Assembly (NCBI RefSeq): GCF_004526345.1
Contig: NZ_CP038213.1
Span: forward strand, 1,674,001 to 1,738,000
Direction: 5' to 3'
DNA: 64,000 nucleotides
Source of the DNA: Ornithinimicrobium flavum
GTDB taxonomy: Bacteria; Actinomycetota; Actinomycetes; Actinomycetales; Dermatophilaceae
Shown here: piece by piece, positions 9,213-20,656 of the stretch
Position numbering within the stretch: position 1 is the stretch's first letter
Layout of the letters: every line of letters starts with the position of its first letter
Position numbers and translations under genes: made by a program
The notes under the pieces: generated by a model
What the model was told of the DNA's origin: nothing
What the model saw: the letters and a program-made list of their open reading frames with translations, nothing else
Database searches by the model: none

Positions 9213-9246
9213 TTACTATCTTACGTAGTAAGAGGCGCGGGCGCAA
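9213..9246 (-). promoter_or_regulatory. sigma70-like promoter with overlapping inverted-repeat operator
   Basis: On the minus strand a -35 TTGCGC (9241-9246) and a -10 TAAGAT (9218-9223) are separated by exactly 17 bp and precede the DoxX gene. An inverted repeat TTACTA-7-TAGTAA (9213-9231) overlaps the -10 and also contains CTTAC-GTA-GTAAG. This A/T-rich island stands out in a GC-rich genome and is placed where a repressor (MarR, TetR or PadR type) would bind. The divergent phosphatase gene at 9277 might be affected too. Confidence 0.55.
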
Positions 9247-9276
9247 GTGCCTGCCCCGGCATGGAAGAGTGGGCGG

Positions 9277-10095
9277 GTGCCGATCGAGACGACCCGCATG
9301 CTCTCCCTCCTCCAGCAGGTGGCCGAGGAGGTCATCAACCCCCGCTTCCGGGCGCTGGCCGCGGACGAGATCTCCTCCAAGACCAGACCGGACGACCTGG
9401 TCACCGTCGCGGACCGGGAGGCGGAGGTGATGCTGACGCGGGAGCTGCGCATGGCCTACCCCGACGCCCTGGTCCTCGGGGAGGAGGCCTTCGCGACCGA
9501 GCCGGGGCTGGTCGAGGACTTCCGTGCCGCCGAGCACGCCTTCACCGTCGACCCCGTGGACGGGACCCGCAACTTCGTGCACGGCTCGCCCGACCACGCG
9601 GTGATGGTGGCGGAGGTCCGCGCCGGGACGACGGTGCGCTCCTGGATCTGGCAGCCGCAGCACCTCACCGGGTTCGTCGCCGAGCTCGGGTCGGGCGCCT
9701 ACCGCGTCGACGCGCACGGGGGCACCGCGAGCCCGGAACGCCTCCCGATGCTGCAGCCGGCGGTCGACCCGGCGGCCTGGCGGGTGCGGACCTCGGCCCG
9801 CAGGTGGGTCGGGGACCGTCTCGGGGACGCTCCGCCCATGGACCTGACCTGGGTGAGCTGCGGGATCGACTACCCCAAGCTCGTGACGGGGGAGTGCGAC
9901 GCCCTCGTCTACCGGGGGACCCAGCCCTGGGACCACGTGCCGGGGTCGCTCCTGCTCACCGAGGTCGGAGGGTTCGTGGGCGACCTCGGGGCGGTCACCT
10001 ACGGGCCGCGCAGCAGGCCGGACGGGATCGTGGCGGGCGCCTCCCGCGAGATCGTGCAGGTCCTGGCGCCCTCCGTGGCGGCCCGACGACGCTGA
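9277..10095 (+). CDS. inositol monophosphatase family protein
   Basis: About 272 residues of the Mg2+-dependent, Li+-sensitive phosphatase superfamily (IMPase, CysQ, HisN). Motifs: KTRPDDLVTVADREAE near the N-terminus, LGEEAF supplying metal-ligand Glu, the signature VDPVDGTRNFVHGS, and the C-terminal GTQPWDHVPGSLLLTEVGG. GTG at 9277 is preferred, with GGAAG about 10 nt upstream; an in-frame GTG at 9247 would add ten residues. Substrate could be inositol phosphate, histidinol phosphate or PAP; nothing nearby decides. It is convergent with the permease gene, 4 bp apart. Confidence 0.86.
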   Translation: MPIETTRMLSLLQQVAEEVINPRFRALAADEISSKTRPDDLVTVADREAEVMLTRELRMAYPDALVLGEEAFATEPGLVEDFRAAEHAFTVDPVDGTRNFVHGSPDHAVMVAEVRAGTTVRSWIWQPQHLTGFVAELGSGAYRVDAHGGTASPERLPMLQPAVDPAAWRVRTSARRWVGDRLGDAPPMDLTWVSCGIDYPKLVTGECDALVYRGTQPWDHVPGSLLLTEVGGFVGDLGAVTYGPRSRPDGIVAGASREIVQVLAPSVAARRR

Positions 10096-10099
10096 GGCC

Positions 10100-11677
10100 T
10101 CACCCCCGGCCGGGGTCGGGCTCGGGGCGGGGGTCCGGGGCGGGGCCCTGCCGGAGGGTACGGCCCGGGTCGCGCTCGGGGTGGAGGGCCGGGTCGATCC
10201 GGCTGACCCGTCGGCCGCGCAGGTCGACCGCACGGCCCTGCCCGCGGTCGTGCCGCGTCGCGCCGGTGCCGTGCAGACGGTGCTCGTCGTCGGGGTTGAT
10301 GTGCGAGATCGGGGGAGCCTCGGCGAAGACGGGCCCCTCCCGGTGCTCGTCCTGGTGCCCCCACACGTTGAAGATCGCGTTCAGCAGCACGGCGGTGATG
10401 GCCGCGGCCGTGATGCCGGAGTGGAAGATCGTGCCGAACCACTCGGGGAAGGCGTCCCAGAACTGCGGCACCGCGATCGGGATCAGGCCCATCCCGATCG
10501 CCAGGGCGACGATGACCAGGTTGGAGTTGCCCTCGTAGTCCACCGCGGCCAGCGTGCGGATGCCGCTGGCGGCCACCGTGCCGAAGAGCGCGATGCCGGC
10601 ACCGCCGAGGACCGACGTCGGGACGACGGCGACGAAGGCGCCCAGGACGGGCACCAGACCCAGGACGACGAGGATGACCCCTCCGGCGGCCACCACGAAA
10701 CGGCTGCGGATCCCGGTGATCGCGACCAGGCCGACGTTCTGGGCGAACGCGCTGAGCGGGAAACCGTTGAAGACCCCGGCGACGGCGCTGGACAGCATGT
10801 CCGCCCGCAGGCCGCCGGTCACCGTCTCCCGGTCGGCCGGCTTGTCGATGACCTCGCCGATCGCCAGGACGTCCGCCGTGGTCTCGGTCATGATCACCAG
10901 CAGGACGATGACCATGGCGATGATCGCGCCGACCTCGAAGGTGGGCGTGCCGAAGTGGAAGGGCGTCGTGAGCTGGAACCAGCCGGCGTCGGTCAGCCGG
11001 GTCACGTCGACCATCCCGAACGGGATGGCCAGCAGCGTGCCCAGCAGCAGGCCGAGCAGGATGGCGATCCGGGACAGGAAGCCGGGCAGGAAGCGGTAGA
11101 TGAGGACGATGATGAGGATGGTCGCGGCGGCCATGCCGATGTTGCGCACCGAGCCGTAGTCCTCGGCGCCGACCCCGCCGGCCGCCCAGTTGATCCCCAC
11201 CGGCAGCAGGGACAGGCCGATGACCGTGATGACGGTGCCGGTGACCACCTCGGGGAAGAAGCGCAGCAGCTGGGTGAACAGCGGGGAGATCAGGAAGCAG
11301 ATGACCCCGGCGACGATGACGGCCCCGGAGATCGCCCGCAGGCCCTCCGGGCCGCCCCCGGCGGCGGTGCCGATGGCGATCATGGAGGTGACGGCCACGA
11401 ACGAGGTGCCCTGCACGATCGGCTGCCTGGCCCCGATCCTCCACACCCCGATGCTCTGCAGGAGGGTGGCCAGCCCGGCCAGGAAGAGCGCTGCCGACAC
11501 CAGGTAGGTGAGGTCGGCACCGCTCAGGCCGAGCGCCCCGCCCACGATGAGGGGGACGGCGACCACCCCGGCATACATGGACAGGACGTGCTGGAAGCCG
11601 TAGAGGAAGAGCTGGGTGGCGGGCAGCACCTCGTCGACGGGGTGCTTGCCCCCCTCGACGGTCACCCGGTCGGCCAT
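10100..11677 (-). CDS. NCS2-family purine (xanthine/urate) permease
   Basis: A 525-residue nucleobase:cation symporter with about 12-14 membrane segments. Typical NCS2 features: QLFLYGFQHVLSMYAGVVAVP at the start, the GARQPIVQGTSFVAV segment, MTETTADVLAIGEVIDKP (the QH/TE-type substrate region) and NGFPLSAFAQNVGLVAITG. The last 60 residues are hydrophilic, with His/Arg-rich stretches. It opens the purine-catabolism island and is divergent from allantoinase. Uptake of xanthine, urate or a related purine is therefore likely. Start is ATG at 11677; a consensus TTGACA promoter is seen upstream. Confidence 0.9.
   Translation of the reverse strand: MADRVTVEGGKHPVDEVLPATQLFLYGFQHVLSMYAGVVAVPLIVGGALGLSGADLTYLVSAALFLAGLATLLQSIGVWRIGARQPIVQGTSFVAVTSMIAIGTAAGGGPEGLRAISGAVIVAGVICFLISPLFTQLLRFFPEVVTGTVITVIGLSLLPVGINWAAGGVGAEDYGSVRNIGMAAATILIIVLIYRFLPGFLSRIAILLGLLLGTLLAIPFGMVDVTRLTDAGWFQLTTPFHFGTPTFEVGAIIAMVIVLLVIMTETTADVLAIGEVIDKPADRETVTGGLRADMLSSAVAGVFNGFPLSAFAQNVGLVAITGIRSRFVVAAGGVILVVLGLVPVLGAFVAVVPTSVLGGAGIALFGTVAASGIRTLAAVDYEGNSNLVIVALAIGMGLIPIAVPQFWDAFPEWFGTIFHSGITAAAITAVLLNAIFNVWGHQDEHREGPVFAEAPPISHINPDDEHRLHGTGATRHDRGQGRAVDLRGRRVSRIDPALHPERDPGRTLRQGPAPDPRPEPDPGRG
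10104..10115. terminator. CCCCGGCCGGGG palindrome at a convergent junction
   Basis: A 12-bp perfect palindrome lies immediately after the phosphatase stop and within the last codons of the permease gene. The same 12-mer recurs at 34825-34836 between another convergent pair, which hints at a terminator or stop-signal role. No T-run is present. Confidence 0.3.
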
Positions 11678-11713
11678 GGCTGCGCTCCTTCGCGTCGTTC
11701 CCCCACCGGCGCG

Positions 11714-11742
11714 AACGTAGACCGGCCCCGGCCCGCTGTCAA
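11714..11742 (-). promoter_or_regulatory. sigma70 promoter for the purine permease
   Basis: On the minus strand TTGACA (11737-11742) and TACGTT (11714-11719) are separated by exactly 17 bp. The predicted transcript start would be about 30 nt before the permease ATG at 11677. Confidence 0.6.
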
Positions 11743-11779
11743 GGTCGACGGCGGCCGGGTCAGGGGGCAGCATGGGCCC

Positions 11780-13168
11780 ATGACCGCAGCGCCGACGCCT
11801 CCTCCGCTGGACCTGCTCGTCCTCGCTCCCCGGGCGGTGCTGCCCGGTTCCGACGAGGAGCGTTCGGTCCGGCTGAGGGTGAACGGCGGCAGGATCTGCC
11901 TGCTCGAGGACCTGGCGGAGGGGGAGCCGGACGAGGGGAGGCTCCCGACCGCGGCACGCACGCTTCGGCTGGCCCCCGACGAGGTGCTGCTGCCCGGCCT
12001 GGTGGACACCCACGTCCACGTCAACGAGCCCGGGCGGACCGAGTGGGAGGGGTTCGCGAGCGCCACCCGCGCGGCGGCGGCCGGCGGGGTCACGACTCTC
12101 CTGGACATGCCGCTCAACTCCGTCCCCTCGACGGTGACGCTCCAGGCCCTGCGGCTGAAGCAGGAGGTGGCCCGCGACCAGGTGGCGGTGGACGTCGGCT
12201 TCTGGGGCGGCGCCGTCCCCGACCACCTCGACGACCTCCCCGCGCTGCACGAGGCGGGTGTCTTCGGCTTCAAGTGCTTCCTCGCCGACTCCGGGGTGGC
12301 GGAGTTCCCGCACCTGGAGCCCGAGGTCTTCGCCGACGCCATGGCGCGGACGGCACGCCTGGACGCGCTGATGATCGTCCACGCCGAGGACGCCGACGCC
12401 CTGGAGCGCTCGGCCCCGCCGACCGGCGCGACCCTGGGCTACGACGACTTCCTCGCCTCCCGGCCCACGGACGCCGAGACCCTGGCCGTCCAGCTCGTCC
12501 TGGACCAGGCCCGGCGCAGCGGAGGCCGCGCGCACGTGCTGCACCTGTCCGCCGCGGACGCCCTCACCCAGCTGCGACGGGCGCGGGCCGAGGGGGTCGA
12601 CGTGAGCGTCGAGACCTGCCCGCACTACCTCACCCTCACCGCCGAGGACGTCCCTGCCGGCGGGACGCAGTTCAAGTGCTGCCCCCCGATCCGGGAGAGC
12701 GCGAACCGGGACCGGCTCTGGCGGGGCCTGGAGGACGGCGACATCGACATGGTCGTCTCCGACCACTCTCCCTCGACCGCCGACCTCAAACGGCTGGACA
12801 CCGGCGACTTCGGGACCGCCTGGGGCGGCATCGCCTCCGTCCAGCTGGGCCTGCCCGCCGTGTGGGACGAGGCCCGCCGGCGCGGCATACCCCTGGCCCG
12901 GGTGGTCCGCTGGATGGCCACCAACCCGGCCGACCGGGTGGGTCTGGCCACGAAGGGCCGGCTCGCCGTGGGCGCCGACGCCGACCTGGTCGTCTTCGCG
13001 CCCGAGGAGGCGTGGGACGTGGACGTCACGCGGCTCAAGCACAAGAACCCCGTCTCGGCGTACGCCGACCGGCACCTGGTGGGGCGGGTCCGGCAGACCT
13101 ACCTGCGCGGGGAGCGCGTGCAGGACGACCGCCCGCCCGCCGGGCGGCTGCTCGAGCGTCCCCGTTGA
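11780..13168 (+). CDS. allB: allantoinase
   Basis: A 462-residue cyclic amidohydrolase that opens allantoin to allantoate. Metal-site motifs are complete: GLVDTHVHVNEPGRTEWEG, the carbamylated-lysine segment FGFKCFLADSG, MIVHAEDAD, HVLHLSAADAL and the aspartate loop VVSDHSPSTADLK. The C-terminal GRLAVGADADLVVFAPE and HKNPVSAYA are typical of the family. The tail ends DDRPPAGRLLERPR. ATG at 11780 is the first in-frame start after the divergent spacer. It is the first plus-strand gene of the purine island, 73 bp before xanthine dehydrogenase. Confidence 0.95.
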   Translation: MTAAPTPPPLDLLVLAPRAVLPGSDEERSVRLRVNGGRICLLEDLAEGEPDEGRLPTAARTLRLAPDEVLLPGLVDTHVHVNEPGRTEWEGFASATRAAAAGGVTTLLDMPLNSVPSTVTLQALRLKQEVARDQVAVDVGFWGGAVPDHLDDLPALHEAGVFGFKCFLADSGVAEFPHLEPEVFADAMARTARLDALMIVHAEDADALERSAPPTGATLGYDDFLASRPTDAETLAVQLVLDQARRSGGRAHVLHLSAADALTQLRRARAEGVDVSVETCPHYLTLTAEDVPAGGTQFKCCPPIRESANRDRLWRGLEDGDIDMVVSDHSPSTADLKRLDTGDFGTAWGGIASVQLGLPAVWDEARRRGIPLARVVRWMATNPADRVGLATKGRLAVGADADLVVFAPEEAWDVDVTRLKHKNPVSAYADRHLVGRVRQTYLRGERVQDDRPPAGRLLERPR

Positions 13169-13241
13169 GACTCGTCCATGGTGCGGGTAGCGTGACCAGC
13201 CGTGGCGGCCCGGGAGCAGCAGCCACGGTGAGGAGTCGAGG

Positions 13242-14730
13242 ATGACCACCACGTCGCACGCGCGCGAGCACCTGACCGACGGTGCGCAGGAGCCGGGCCT
13301 GACGGTCAACGGCGAGCCCGCCGGTCTGGGTGGTGCCACCCCGCACACCTCGGTCCTGGACTGGCTCCGGGACCGGGGCCTGACCGGCGCCAAGGAGGGC
13401 TGCGCCGAGGGGGAGTGCGGGGCCTGCGCCGTCCTCGTGGCGCGCCCGGGCGCGGACGAGGAGCACCCGACCGAGTGGGTCGCGCTCAACTCCTGCCTGG
13501 TCCCCGTGGCCGCCCTGGACGGCCAGGAGATCCGCACGGCCGAGGGTCTGGGCCGCCCCGACGCGCTCCACCCGGTGCAGCGCGAGATGGCCGAGCGCGG
13601 CGGCTCGCAGTGCGGCTACTGCACCCCGGGGTTCGTCTGCTCGATGGCCGCCGAGTTCTACCGTCCCGGCCGGTGCCCGCACGAGGGCTCGGCCGAGCAG
13701 GGGGCGGGCGAGCACGAGATCGGGCCCAACGGCTTCGACCTCTCCGCCCTGTCGGGCAACCTGTGCCGGTGCACCGGCTACCGGCCGATCCGGGACGCCG
13801 CCTACGCCCTGGGCCGGCCCGCCGCCGACGACGCGATCGCCGACCGTCGGGCCCGGCCCGCGCCCCCGGTCCGAGCCACCCGGCTGCGTGCGGACGGCGC
13901 CGAGTTCGTCCGCCCCGCCAGCCTCGTCGAGGCGCTCGAGCTGCTGGCGGGCTCCGAGGAGGCGCTGCCCGTCGCCGGGTGCACCGACGTGGGTGTCGAG
14001 GTGAACCTCCGGGGGAGCCGTCCGCCCCTGCTCGTGGCCGTCGACCGGCTGCCGGAGCTGCGGGGCTGGAGGTGGGGGCGGACGAGATCCGGATCGGGGC
14101 CGGGCTGACGCTCACGGAGGTCGAGCGCGGCCTGGCCGGCCGGGTGCCGCTGCTGGCCCAACTCTTCCCGCAGTTCGCCTCCCGCCTGATCCGCAACGGC
14201 GCCACGCTCGGGGGCAACCTGGGCACCGCCTCGCCCATCGGTGACGCCCCGCCCGTGCTGCTCGCGCTCGAGGCGTTGCTGGTGCTGGCCGGGCCCGCTG
14301 GGGAGCGGGTCGTTCCCCTGGCCGACTACTTCACGGGCTACCGGGAGACCGTCCGGGACCGGGGCGAGCTCGTCCGGGAGGTTCGGGTGCCCCTCCCGCT
14401 GGCCGGCACCACCGCGTTCACCAAGATCGCCAAGCGCCGCTTCGACGACATCTCCAGCGTCGCCGTCGCCTTCGCCCTGGACGTCGTCGACGGTCGGGTC
14501 ACCAGGGCCCGCATCGGCCTCGGCGGGGTGGCCGCCACCCCCGTCCGGGCGTGGTCCACGGAGTCCGCCCTGCAGGACCGCCCGTGGACGGCGGCGACGG
14601 TCGCGGAGGCGGCCGAGGTGCTGCGCGGCGAGGGCACCCCGATGTCGGACCACCGGGCCAGCGACCGCTACCGGAGGGCGATGCTGGGGCAGTCGCTGCT
14701 GAGCCTCCACGCGACCACCGCGGGGCAGGC

Positions 14731-14734
<4 letters not shown>
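13242..14734 (+). CDS. xdhA: xanthine dehydrogenase small subunit (2Fe-2S/FAD), one frameshift
   Basis: This subunit passes electrons from the molybdenum site to FAD. The N-terminal half has both 2Fe-2S clusters: GCAEGECGACAVLV and GGSQCGYCTPGFVCSM, then LSGNLCRCTGYRPI. After about residue 215 the FAD domain begins (EFVRPASLVEALELL, later NGATLGGNLGTASPIGDAPP and TKIAKRRFDDISSVAVA). The frame is lost near 14060-14075, where LPELRG should continue as LEVGADEIRIGAG; adding one G to the CGGGG run restores it. All motifs on both sides are intact, so a sequence error is more likely than decay. The stop overlaps the next ATG (ATGA). Confidence 0.88.
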
Positions 14735-17183
<2,449 letters not shown>

Positions 17184-17184
<1 letters not shown>

Positions 17185-17999
17185 TGCGCTGGCTGGCGGC
17201 GGTGGAGCACCTGCGGTCCCGCAGGGAGCCTGGGGTGCTCGTCACCCTGACCTCGGTGCGGGGTCACGCACCTCGCGAGGCCGGGGCCAAGATGGTCGTG
17301 GGTCGGGACCGCACCTGGGACACCGTGGGTGGCGGCAACCTCGAGGCCGAGGCGGTGGAGCGGGCCCGGGCGATGATGACCGAGGGCAGGGCCGCACCGG
17401 AGTCCTTCGGCTCCGCGCTGTCGGACCGGGCGGCCGGCCGGCACGGTGTGCAGTGCTGCGGCGGGGAGGTCACCCTGCTGCTGGAGCCGCTGCCCGTGGT
17501 GCCGGCGGTGGCGATCTTCGGCGTGGGGCACGTCGGCCACGAGCTCGCGCGCATCCTGGCCCGCCACGACCTCGACCTCCACCTCGTCGACACCCGGGAG
17601 GCCCAGCTCGACGAGGACAGGCTCGCCCCCCTGGCCGACGCCGACGCCCGGGTCCACCCGCACCGGGTGCCCGTGCTGCCCGAGATGGTGGTGCCGAGCC
17701 TCCCACCCGGCACCCACGTGCTCGTCATGACGCACGACCACGCCGAGGACGCCGCGATCGTCGACACGGCGCTGCGCCGCCCGGACCTGGCCACCGTCGG
17801 TCTCATCGGCTCGCGTGCCAAGTGGGTGCGGCTGCGCGCACGTCTGCTGGAGGCCGGCCTCGGCGAGGACGACCTGGCCCGTGTCGTCACCCCCGTCGGC
17901 CTGCCGGCGGTGCCCGGCAAGGACCCGGCCAGCATCGCGGTGGGCGTCGCCGCCGACCTGCTCGTGCGCATCGGCGCCAGGGCCGGTGCCCACCGGTGA
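17184..17999 (+). CDS. xdhC: xanthine dehydrogenase accessory protein XdhC
   Basis: A 271-residue factor that binds and sulfurates molybdopterin and inserts it into xanthine dehydrogenase. Family motifs: VTLTSVRGHAPREAGAKMVV near the N-terminus, the GGGNLEAEAV segment, GVQCCGGEVTLLLEPL, a Rossmann motif AIFGVGHVGHELARIL, and VMTHDHAEDAAIVDTAL followed by GLIGSRAKWVRLRARL. The C-terminal GLPAVPGKDPASIAVGVAADLL is typical. Start ATG overlaps the xdhB stop by one base; its stop overlaps the guanine deaminase GTG (GTGA). Confidence 0.95.
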
Positions 18000-19322
18000 C
18001 CCTCTACCGCGGCACCTTCCTCGACACCCCGGACGACCCCTTCGCCGGGGGTCGGCTGCGGGCCCTGGTCGACGGCGCCCTCGCCGTCGACGACGAGGGC
18101 CGCATCGTCGAGCGGGGCGGCTGGGGGCAGGTCCGAGCAACCCGTCCCGACGAGGAGGTGGTCGACCTCACCGAGGGGCTGGTGATCCCCGGCCTGGTCG
18201 ACACGCACGTCCACCTCCCCCAGGTGCGGATCATCGGCGCGCTGGGCCTGCCGCTGCTCGACTGGCTGGACCGGGCGGCCCTGCCCGAGGAGGCCCGCCT
18301 GGCCGATCCCGGGTACGCCACCGGGGTGGTCTCGGACTTCGTGTCCGGCCTGGTCGCGGCAGGCACCACGACCGCCATGGTCTTCGGCTCGCACTTCGCC
18401 GGCGCGGTGGACGCCTTGTTCGCGGAGGCCGACCGGGCCGGGCTGCGGGTGACCAGCGGACTGGTCGTCAGCGACCGGCTGCTGCGGGCCGACCTGTTCA
18501 CCTCCCCGGAGCAGGCCTACACCGAGGGGCTGTCGCTCGCCTCGCGCTGGCACGGACCCGCCGGAGCCGGTATGCCGTCATCCCTCGCTTCTCCCTGTCC
18601 TGCACCGACGAGCTGCTCGCCTCCTGCGCCGCGCTCCAGCAGGAGGTCGACGGCGTGTGGTTCACCTCCCACCTCAACGAGAACGTCGTCGAGATCGACA
18701 CGGTCGCGACCCTCTTCGTCGCGGCGGAGCACTACCTGCAGACCTACGCCGCGCACGGCCTGGTCGGTCGGCGCAGCGTCTTCGCGCACAACGTGCACCC
18801 CACCCACGACGAGCTCGTCGACCTCGCCGCCGCCGGCGCCGGCGTCGCGCACTGCCCGACCAGCAACGCCGCGCTCGGCAGCGGGCTGTTCCCCCTGCGC
18901 ACCCACGTCGAGCACGGCGTGCGGGTGGCGCTCGGGTCCGACGTCGGGGCCGGCACCGGTTTCTCCCTGCTCAAGGAGGGCCTGCAGGCCTACTTCATGC
19001 AGCAGCTCCTGGCCGGGGAGGGGCTGCCCCTGGGGTCGGCCCACCTGCTGCACCTGGCGACCGCGGCCGGCGCCGACGTCCTGGGCCTGGGCGACACCGT
19101 CGGACAGCTCTCGGTCGGCCACGACTTCGACGCCGTCTGGGTGCGACCACCGACCGGGTCGACGCTCGACGTCGCCCTGCGGCACGCACGCTCCGAGGAG
19201 GACGCCCTGGCCAAGGTCTTCGCCCTCGGCACCCCACCGACGTCCGCGCCACCTGGGTGGGCGGGTGTCCGGTCAAGGCCGACCCCACCCGTCTTCCCGA
19301 TCCGTACACTGCGGCACTGTGA
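17996..19322 (+). CDS. guaD: guanine deaminase, two frameshifts
   Basis: Deaminates guanine to xanthine, feeding xanthine dehydrogenase. Metal-dependent amidohydrolase motifs are all present: LVDTHVHLPQ, WFTSHLNENVVEI, FAHNVHPTHDELVDLA, HCPTSNAALGSGLFPL and VALGSDVGAGTGFSLL. The frame is lost near 18568 (WHGPAGA should continue as RYAVIPRFSLSCTDEL; one C missing) and again near 19230 (FALGTP should continue as TDVRATWVGG; one base missing). The corrected C-terminus reads PDPYTAAL and stops at 19322, overlapping the next GTG. Motifs on both sides of each break are intact, which favours sequence error. Confidence 0.88.
19305..19310 (+). promoter_or_regulatory. -10-like TACACT before the DUF6986 gene
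   Basis: TACACT lies 8 nt before the GTG at 19319, inside the end of the guanine deaminase gene. It may give an internal leaderless transcript for the distal part of the purine operon. Confidence 0.3.
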
Positions 19323-20656
19323 GTCCTGACCCCGCCACCGGCAGCCGCGTCCTGGACGAGGAGGCGCTGGCCCGCATCCACGCCTACCTGGCCCCGACCG
19401 ACGTCCGGCTCGCCGCCGACCACCCGGGCCCGTCCTCGCGTCGCCAGCCGGTCCACACCGTCTACGTACCCGCCGACCAGCCCGCGGCCGCCCGATCCGT
19501 CGCCCCGGCCTGGGGGGCCGCCGCCCTGGAGCTCACGCAGACCGCCGGGGGCCTGGAGCAGGTCTGCCAGGACCTCGGGCTCGACGAGGAGCTGGTCGCG
19601 CAGGTCGCACCCCGGGCCGAGCGCAAGCTGAGGGCCGAGCCGGTGGAGGACCTGCGCATCGACTTCGAGGACGGCTACCACCACCGCGACGACGCCTCGC
19701 ACGACGCGGACGTCGTCCGGGCGGTGCACCGGCGCAGGGCCGACGAGCAGGACGGGACGGCCACGCAGTGCTGGGGGGTGCGCTTCCCCTGCTTCGAGGC
19801 CGACACGCGCGCCCGGGGCCTGCGCACGCTGGACCTGACCGTGGGCGAGCTGATCCGTACCGGGGGCCTGCCGGACGGTCTGCGGCTGACCTTCCCCAAG
19901 GTGAGCACCGCCACCCAGGTCGAGGCGCTGGTGATGGCGCTGGAGGAGATCGAGCGCGGCCACGGCCTGCCGCCGGGCCGGCTGACCTTCGAGATCCAGG
20001 TCGAGGTGCCGCAGCTGATCGTGGGGGCGGACGGCACGGTCGAGCTCGCCAGGGCGGTGCGGGCCGGCCAGGGTCGGGTCACCGGCCTGCACTACGGGAC
20101 CTACGACTACTCGGCGGCCCTGCAGGTGGCCGCCGCCCACCAGGCGCTGGACCACCCGGTCGCGGACCAGGCCAAGGCGGTGATGCAGCTCGTCGTCGCC
20201 GGCACGGACGTGGAGCTGTCGGACGGGTCCACCAACGTCACCCCCACCGGGGACCCCGCCCAGCGTGCGGCCGCCTGGCGACTGCACCACCGGTTGGTCT
20301 CGCGGTCCCTGCGGCAGGGGATCTTCCAGGGCTGGGACATGCACCCGGGTCACCTCGTCACCCGGTACGTCGCCACCTACGCCTTCTACCGCTCCGGGCT
20401 CGGCCCCGCCCTGGACCGGGTCGGTCGCTACGCCCGACAGGTCGGTGGCGAGGTGATGGACGAGCCGGCGACGGTGCGGGCGCTGGCCGGTTTCCTGCGC
20501 CGCGGGCTGGCCTGCGGCGCCGTCGACGAGGACGAGGTGCGGGCCGCGACCGGTCTCGACGGCCCGACCGTCACCGAGCTGGCCCGGCCCCGTTCCGACA
20601 CCGCGGCCCTGGTCGCCCCCCGCGACGGCACCACCGAAGGAGACACACCGTCATGA
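19319..20656 (+). CDS. DUF6986-type aldolase-like protein of purine islands
   Basis: A 445-residue protein resembling the HpcH/HpaI aldolase and citrate-lyase-beta superfamily. Acidic metal-site-like motifs are DLRIDFEDGYHHRDD, ERGHGLPPGRLTFEIQVEVPQ and LHYGTYDYSAALQVAA, followed by FQGWDMHPGHLVTRYVATYAF. The reaction is not known to me. Its GTG overlaps the guanine deaminase stop and its end overlaps the ureidoglycine aminohydrolase start (ATGA), so it is translated as part of the purine operon. It could act on the C2 end products (glyoxylate, ureidoglycolate) or be a salvage enzyme. The family call is moderate and the role is inferred only from context. Confidence 0.7.
   Translation: MSPDPATGSRVLDEEALARIHAYLAPTDVRLAADHPGPSSRRQPVHTVYVPADQPAAARSVAPAWGAAALELTQTAGGLEQVCQDLGLDEELVAQVAPRAERKLRAEPVEDLRIDFEDGYHHRDDASHDADVVRAVHRRRADEQDGTATQCWGVRFPCFEADTRARGLRTLDLTVGELIRTGGLPDGLRLTFPKVSTATQVEALVMALEEIERGHGLPPGRLTFEIQVEVPQLIVGADGTVELARAVRAGQGRVTGLHYGTYDYSAALQVAAAHQALDHPVADQAKAVMQLVVAGTDVELSDGSTNVTPTGDPAQRAAAWRLHHRLVSRSLRQGIFQGWDMHPGHLVTRYVATYAFYRSGLGPALDRVGRYARQVGGEVMDEPATVRALAGFLRRGLACGAVDEDEVRAATGLDGPTVTELARPRSDTAALVAPRDGTTEGDTPS

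Noticed and set aside
10100..13537. Very long open frames opposite or alongside known genes, for example a 1145-codon minus frame
   Set aside because: Only the 10100-11677 part has membrane-protein composition and family motifs; the rest is an Arg/Gly/Pro-rich shadow of allantoinase and xanthine dehydrogenase, as expected at high GC.
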